64,000 bases of DNA. Source: Halobellus sp. Atlit-31R. Its GTDB lineage: Archaea > Halobacteriota > Halobacteria > Halobacteriales > Haloferacaceae. Below the pieces are notes generated by a model, which had not been told where the DNA came from, searched no databases, and was given only the letters and a program-made list of their open reading frames with translations. The stretch lies in the NCBI GenBank assembly GCA_003665935.1, contig QPLR01000003.1:124001-188000 (forward strand). Direction: 5' to 3'. Both the position numbers and the translations under genes were made by a program. Shown one piece after another: positions 61,618-64,000 of this stretch; the stretch's first letter is position 1, and each line of letters opens with the position of its first letter.

Positions 61618-62142
61618 ATGGCCACATCCACTCAAACGACGGTCGGGAATCTCGTCGAGTTCGACCTGCAGGGGACGGTCGCTGGCTACTGGGTCGCCGT
61701 GCTTCGCGTGGTGACCGGGTACTGGTTCCTCCACGCGGGGGTGAGCAAGTACCTCGCCGCCGAACCGTTCGACGCCCAGGGCTGGCTCGTCGGCGCCACG
61801 GGCGGGAGTCCGGTTCACGGGTTCCTCGCCTGGGTCGGGCAGACGCCGTGGCTGCTCGAGTTCACGAACGTGATGATCCCGCTCGGGGAGACGCTCATCG
61901 GGCTCGGGCTCCTCGTGGGCGCACTCGTCAGGCTGGCGGCGTTCTTCGGCGCCTTCCTGATGGTGTTCTTCTACCTCGGGAACGCCGCCTGGAGCCACGG
62001 TCTGGTCAACGGCGACCTGATGGGCCTGCTGCTCTTCGTCACGCTGGGCGTCCTCGGCGCGGGGCGGGTCCTCGGCCTCGACGCGATCATCGAGCGTGCC
62101 GAGGTCGGCGACGGGCGAGCGGCGAAGTTCCTCCTCGGCTGA
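61618..62142 (+). CDS. DoxX-family membrane protein
   Basis: 174 residues, four membrane helices. The family pattern VLRVVTGYWFLHAGVSKYLAAEPF ... EFTNVMIPLGETLIGLGLLVG ... LGNAAWSHGLVNGDLMGLLLF fits DoxX/DoxD, the membrane part of thiosulfate:quinone oxidoreductase and related redox proteins. The exact partner is unknown; no sulfur genes are beside it. Confidence 0.9.
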   Translation: MATSTQTTVGNLVEFDLQGTVAGYWVAVLRVVTGYWFLHAGVSKYLAAEPFDAQGWLVGATGGSPVHGFLAWVGQTPWLLEFTNVMIPLGETLIGLGLLVGALVRLAAFFGAFLMVFFYLGNAAWSHGLVNGDLMGLLLFVTLGVLGAGRVLGLDAIIERAEVGDGRAAKFLLG

Positions 62143-62187
62143 GGAGCGCACCGCGGCAGCCACCAGCCCGTTTTCGATCGCAGTCGA

Positions 62188-63012
62188 CTACAGCTCGTAG
62201 GACTCGCCGTCGACCGCCAGCGGGTCCTCGAACGCCTCCTCGACGGGGTAAAAGTGCGCGGTGTGGACGAGCCGCGTCTCGGTCGCCGACAGGCTGGCCG
62301 CCAGGTCGAGCGCGCCTTCTCTCGTCATGTGTTTCGTGCCGAACGTCCGGGGCACGCCGGCGTCGTCGTGGTGCTTCCCACCGAGCGGGTGGTGTTTGCA
62401 CAGCGACGCCGGCACGATCGCGTCGGCCAAGAAGAGATCAGGATCCGCGAGGACGTCGCGGGACGCCTCCGGGACTCCGTAGCTCGTGTCGCCCGACAGC
62501 GACAGTTTCGCGCCGGTCTCCGGATCCTCGATCGCCAGTCCGTAGCACAGAAGCGGCGGGTGTTCGACGGGGACGAGCGTCACCTCCAGCCCGCAGACCT
62601 CGAACGGTTCCAGCGGCGTCTGCGAGTGGACGGTCACGCGATCCAGATAGTCGTACTTGCTGCTCACGGTCTCGGCGACGCTCTCGCCCGTGGCGGGGTC
62701 GGTCTCGTCGGCCGCGTACACCGGCAGGTCGTCGAACAGGCGGTAGGCGTTACCGAGGCCGTCGAGGTGATCGAAGTGGATGTGGGTGACGAGACCCGCG
62801 TCCGGCAGCGGGACCGACTGGGTCAGAAACTGGTGTCTGAAGTCCGGGCTGAAGTCGACCAGCAGCGACTCGCCGGTGCGCTCGTTCTCGACGTGGACCG
62901 AGAAGCGCGTGCGCTCGACGCCGCGGCGACGCGCCGCCGCGCAGGTGTCGCAGTCGCAGTCGACCGTCGGCGTTCCGGTCGTGTCGCCCGTTCCGAGAAG
63001 CGTGACCCGCAT
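62188..63012 (-). CDS. MBL-fold metallohydrolase (PhnP-like)
   Basis: 274 residues. N-terminal LLGTGDTTGTPTVDCDCDTCAAARRRG has the extra CxCxxC zinc site of PhnP-type phosphodiesterases; the MBL motif is THIHFDHLDGLGNA, later ligands are in VEHPPLLCYG, LSLSGDTSYG and LVHTAHFYP. PhnP cleaves cyclic phosphodiesters such as ribose 1,2-cyclic phosphate; in archaea without a C-P lyase the substrate is uncertain. It lies 67 bp after the AAA ATPase gene on the same strand. Confidence 0.88.
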   Translation of the reverse strand: MRVTLLGTGDTTGTPTVDCDCDTCAAARRRGVERTRFSVHVENERTGESLLVDFSPDFRHQFLTQSVPLPDAGLVTHIHFDHLDGLGNAYRLFDDLPVYAADETDPATGESVAETVSSKYDYLDRVTVHSQTPLEPFEVCGLEVTLVPVEHPPLLCYGLAIEDPETGAKLSLSGDTSYGVPEASRDVLADPDLFLADAIVPASLCKHHPLGGKHHDDAGVPRTFGTKHMTREGALDLAASLSATETRLVHTAHFYPVEEAFEDPLAVDGESYEL

Positions 63013-63079
63013 ACTGCGGAGATGGGTGCGGGCGGGTGAAATACTGTCGGCCTCCGCGGGCCGCGCGGTCGCCCGCCGT

Positions 63080-64000
63080 TCAGTGCTCGTGCGCGTGGTC
63101 GTGTGAGTGTCCGTCGCCGCCGCCGGCGACGAGCTGCTCGCCGTCGGACATCATATCCATATTCTTGAGGTTGTCCCGCTCTTCGAAGTCCTCGACGGCC
63201 TCGACGATGTCCTCTTGGGTGAGCGTCGTCCGCTCTTCGGTCAGCGCCTCCAAGACGGCTTCCCGAAGCACCATCCGGAGGTCGGATCCGGTGAGCCCCT
63301 CGGTCCGCTCGGCCACCGCGTCCGGGTCGAATTCGGCGATGTCCATCCGCTTCGTGATGATGCGGAGGATGTCCGCACGCATCTGTCGGTCGGGCTTCGG
63401 GAAGTTGACGATCTCGTCGAAGCGCCGCCACGCCGCCGCGTCGAGCTGGTCGGGGTGGTTCGTCGCCCCGATGAGGATCACCTCGTCGCGGATCAAAGAG
63501 ATGTCGTCGATGCTCTTGAGCAGGGTGTTGACCGCGCGCTTCAGCGCCGCGTGCTCGTCGGAGCGGCGCGTCTTCGCGACGGAGTCGAACTCGTCGATGA
63601 AGAGGATACACGGCGAGAGCCGCTTTGCGACCTCGAAGGTCTTCTCGACGTTCTTGGCCGTCTCGCCGAGATACTGGCTGGTGATCATCGAGAGCTTCAC
63701 CTCGACGAACGGCAGGCCGAGTTCGTGCGCGAGCGCGCGTGAGACGGTCGTCTTCCCCGTTCCGGGCGGACCGACGAAGAGGATCTTTCCGATCTCGCGG
63801 AGTCCGATCTCCGCGAGATACTCGCGGTGTTCGATCGCCTGCATCAGCTTCTGGATCTCGCCCTCCTGGTCGGTGGTCAACACGAGGTCGTCGAGCGTCA
63901 TCTCGATCTCCTCGGGCGCGCGGACGTGCACGAGATCGAGCATCTCCGCGTCCTCCTCCTCGTCGAAGTACTCGTCGAGGAGGCTGTCGATCCAGACGCG
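63080..64000 (-). CDS. AAA-family ATPase, C-terminal part
   Basis: 307 residues visible; the N terminus lies beyond the right edge. AAA module intact: Walker A VGPPGTGKTTVSRAL, Walker B CILFIDEFDSVAKTRRSDEHAALKRAVNTLL, sensor 1 VILIGATNHPDQLDAAAWRRFDE and the Arg finger region, C-lid with GLTGSDLRMVLREAVLEAL. It is close to the proteasome-activator/Cdc48 type but single-domain as far as visible. The last 14 residues are His-rich (GGGDGHSHDHAHEH), a possible metal-binding tail. Internal ATG 63943 is not the true start. Confidence 0.9.
   Translation of the reverse strand, partial: RVWIDSLLDEYFDEEEDAEMLDLVHVRAPEEIEMTLDDLVLTTDQEGEIQKLMQAIEHREYLAEIGLREIGKILFVGPPGTGKTTVSRALAHELGLPFVEVKLSMITSQYLGETAKNVEKTFEVAKRLSPCILFIDEFDSVAKTRRSDEHAALKRAVNTLLKSIDDISLIRDEVILIGATNHPDQLDAAAWRRFDEIVNFPKPDRQMRADILRIITKRMDIAEFDPDAVAERTEGLTGSDLRMVLREAVLEALTEERTTLTQEDIVEAVEDFEERDNLKNMDMMSDGEQLVAGGGDGHSHDHAHEH

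Overview
This window is a GC-rich stretch of a halophilic archaeon (class Halobacteria). The evidence is a split RNA polymerase B subunit (B'' and B'), strongly acidic proteins, many leaderless genes with a TATA-like box about 27 bases upstream, GTG starts, archaeal tRNA modification enzymes (TrmY, Pus10, TgtA, ArcS), archaeal SepF and a haloarchaeal type of surface glycoprotein. The gene content reminds me of Haloferacales, but genus cannot be fixed from sequence alone.

Layout. 1-4984 (minus): RNA polymerase operon rpoH-rpoB''-rpoB'-rpoA', with rpoA' running off the left edge. 5349-6641: glucose-6-phosphate isomerase. 6781-10816: two small uncharacterised proteins, then secF-secD (protein export) and a small protein. 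10872-13719 (minus): DUF4112 membrane protein, pus10 and rnhB. 13782-18627: ABC exporter pair, SppA-like protease plus DUF4350-like membrane partner, trmY and a CHY zinc-finger protein. 18747-19257: tRNA-Pro(CGG) followed by three exact 131-bp tandem copies that each carry an interrupted 3' part of the same tRNA. 19264-31638: housekeeping and membrane genes (methyltransferase-like, winged-helix/DICT regulator pair, cobalamin-binding-like protein, PsiE, metal-dependent-hydrolase-like membrane protein, VOC, arylsulfotransferase-like propeller, Nudix, CPBP protease, HtpX, TgtA, flavin split-barrel protein). 31745-33538: arcS, which together with tgtA makes archaeosine.

33590-46120 is the accessory part: a small unknown protein, two paralogous PhiH1-repressor-like winged helices, a ribbon-helix-helix-like protein, a 1386-residue secreted glycoprotein without a membrane anchor, a 380-residue membrane-anchored protein with a PGF-pre-PGF domain, and a 1523-residue subtilisin-like protease with the same C-terminal module. 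Several promoters here carry an 11-bp palindrome-like motif (TAC-n5-GTA) on or next to the TATA box, so I read the region as one regulated cell-surface cassette.

46167-64000 returns to core genes: SAMP/MoaD-like ubiquitin-fold protein, PUA protein, SepF, UvrA, BNR-type propeller, geranylgeranyl reductase, YgfZ/GcvT-like protein, zinc-ribbon proteins, ROK glucokinase, NifU-like protein, DUF5787, DoxX, PhnP-like metallohydrolase and an AAA ATPase that runs off the right edge. Short tandem repeats of 15, 27, 29 and 31 bp occur between genes, and acidic Asp/Ala-rich minisatellites occur inside several genes. No rRNA, CRISPR array, intact transposon or integrase was seen.
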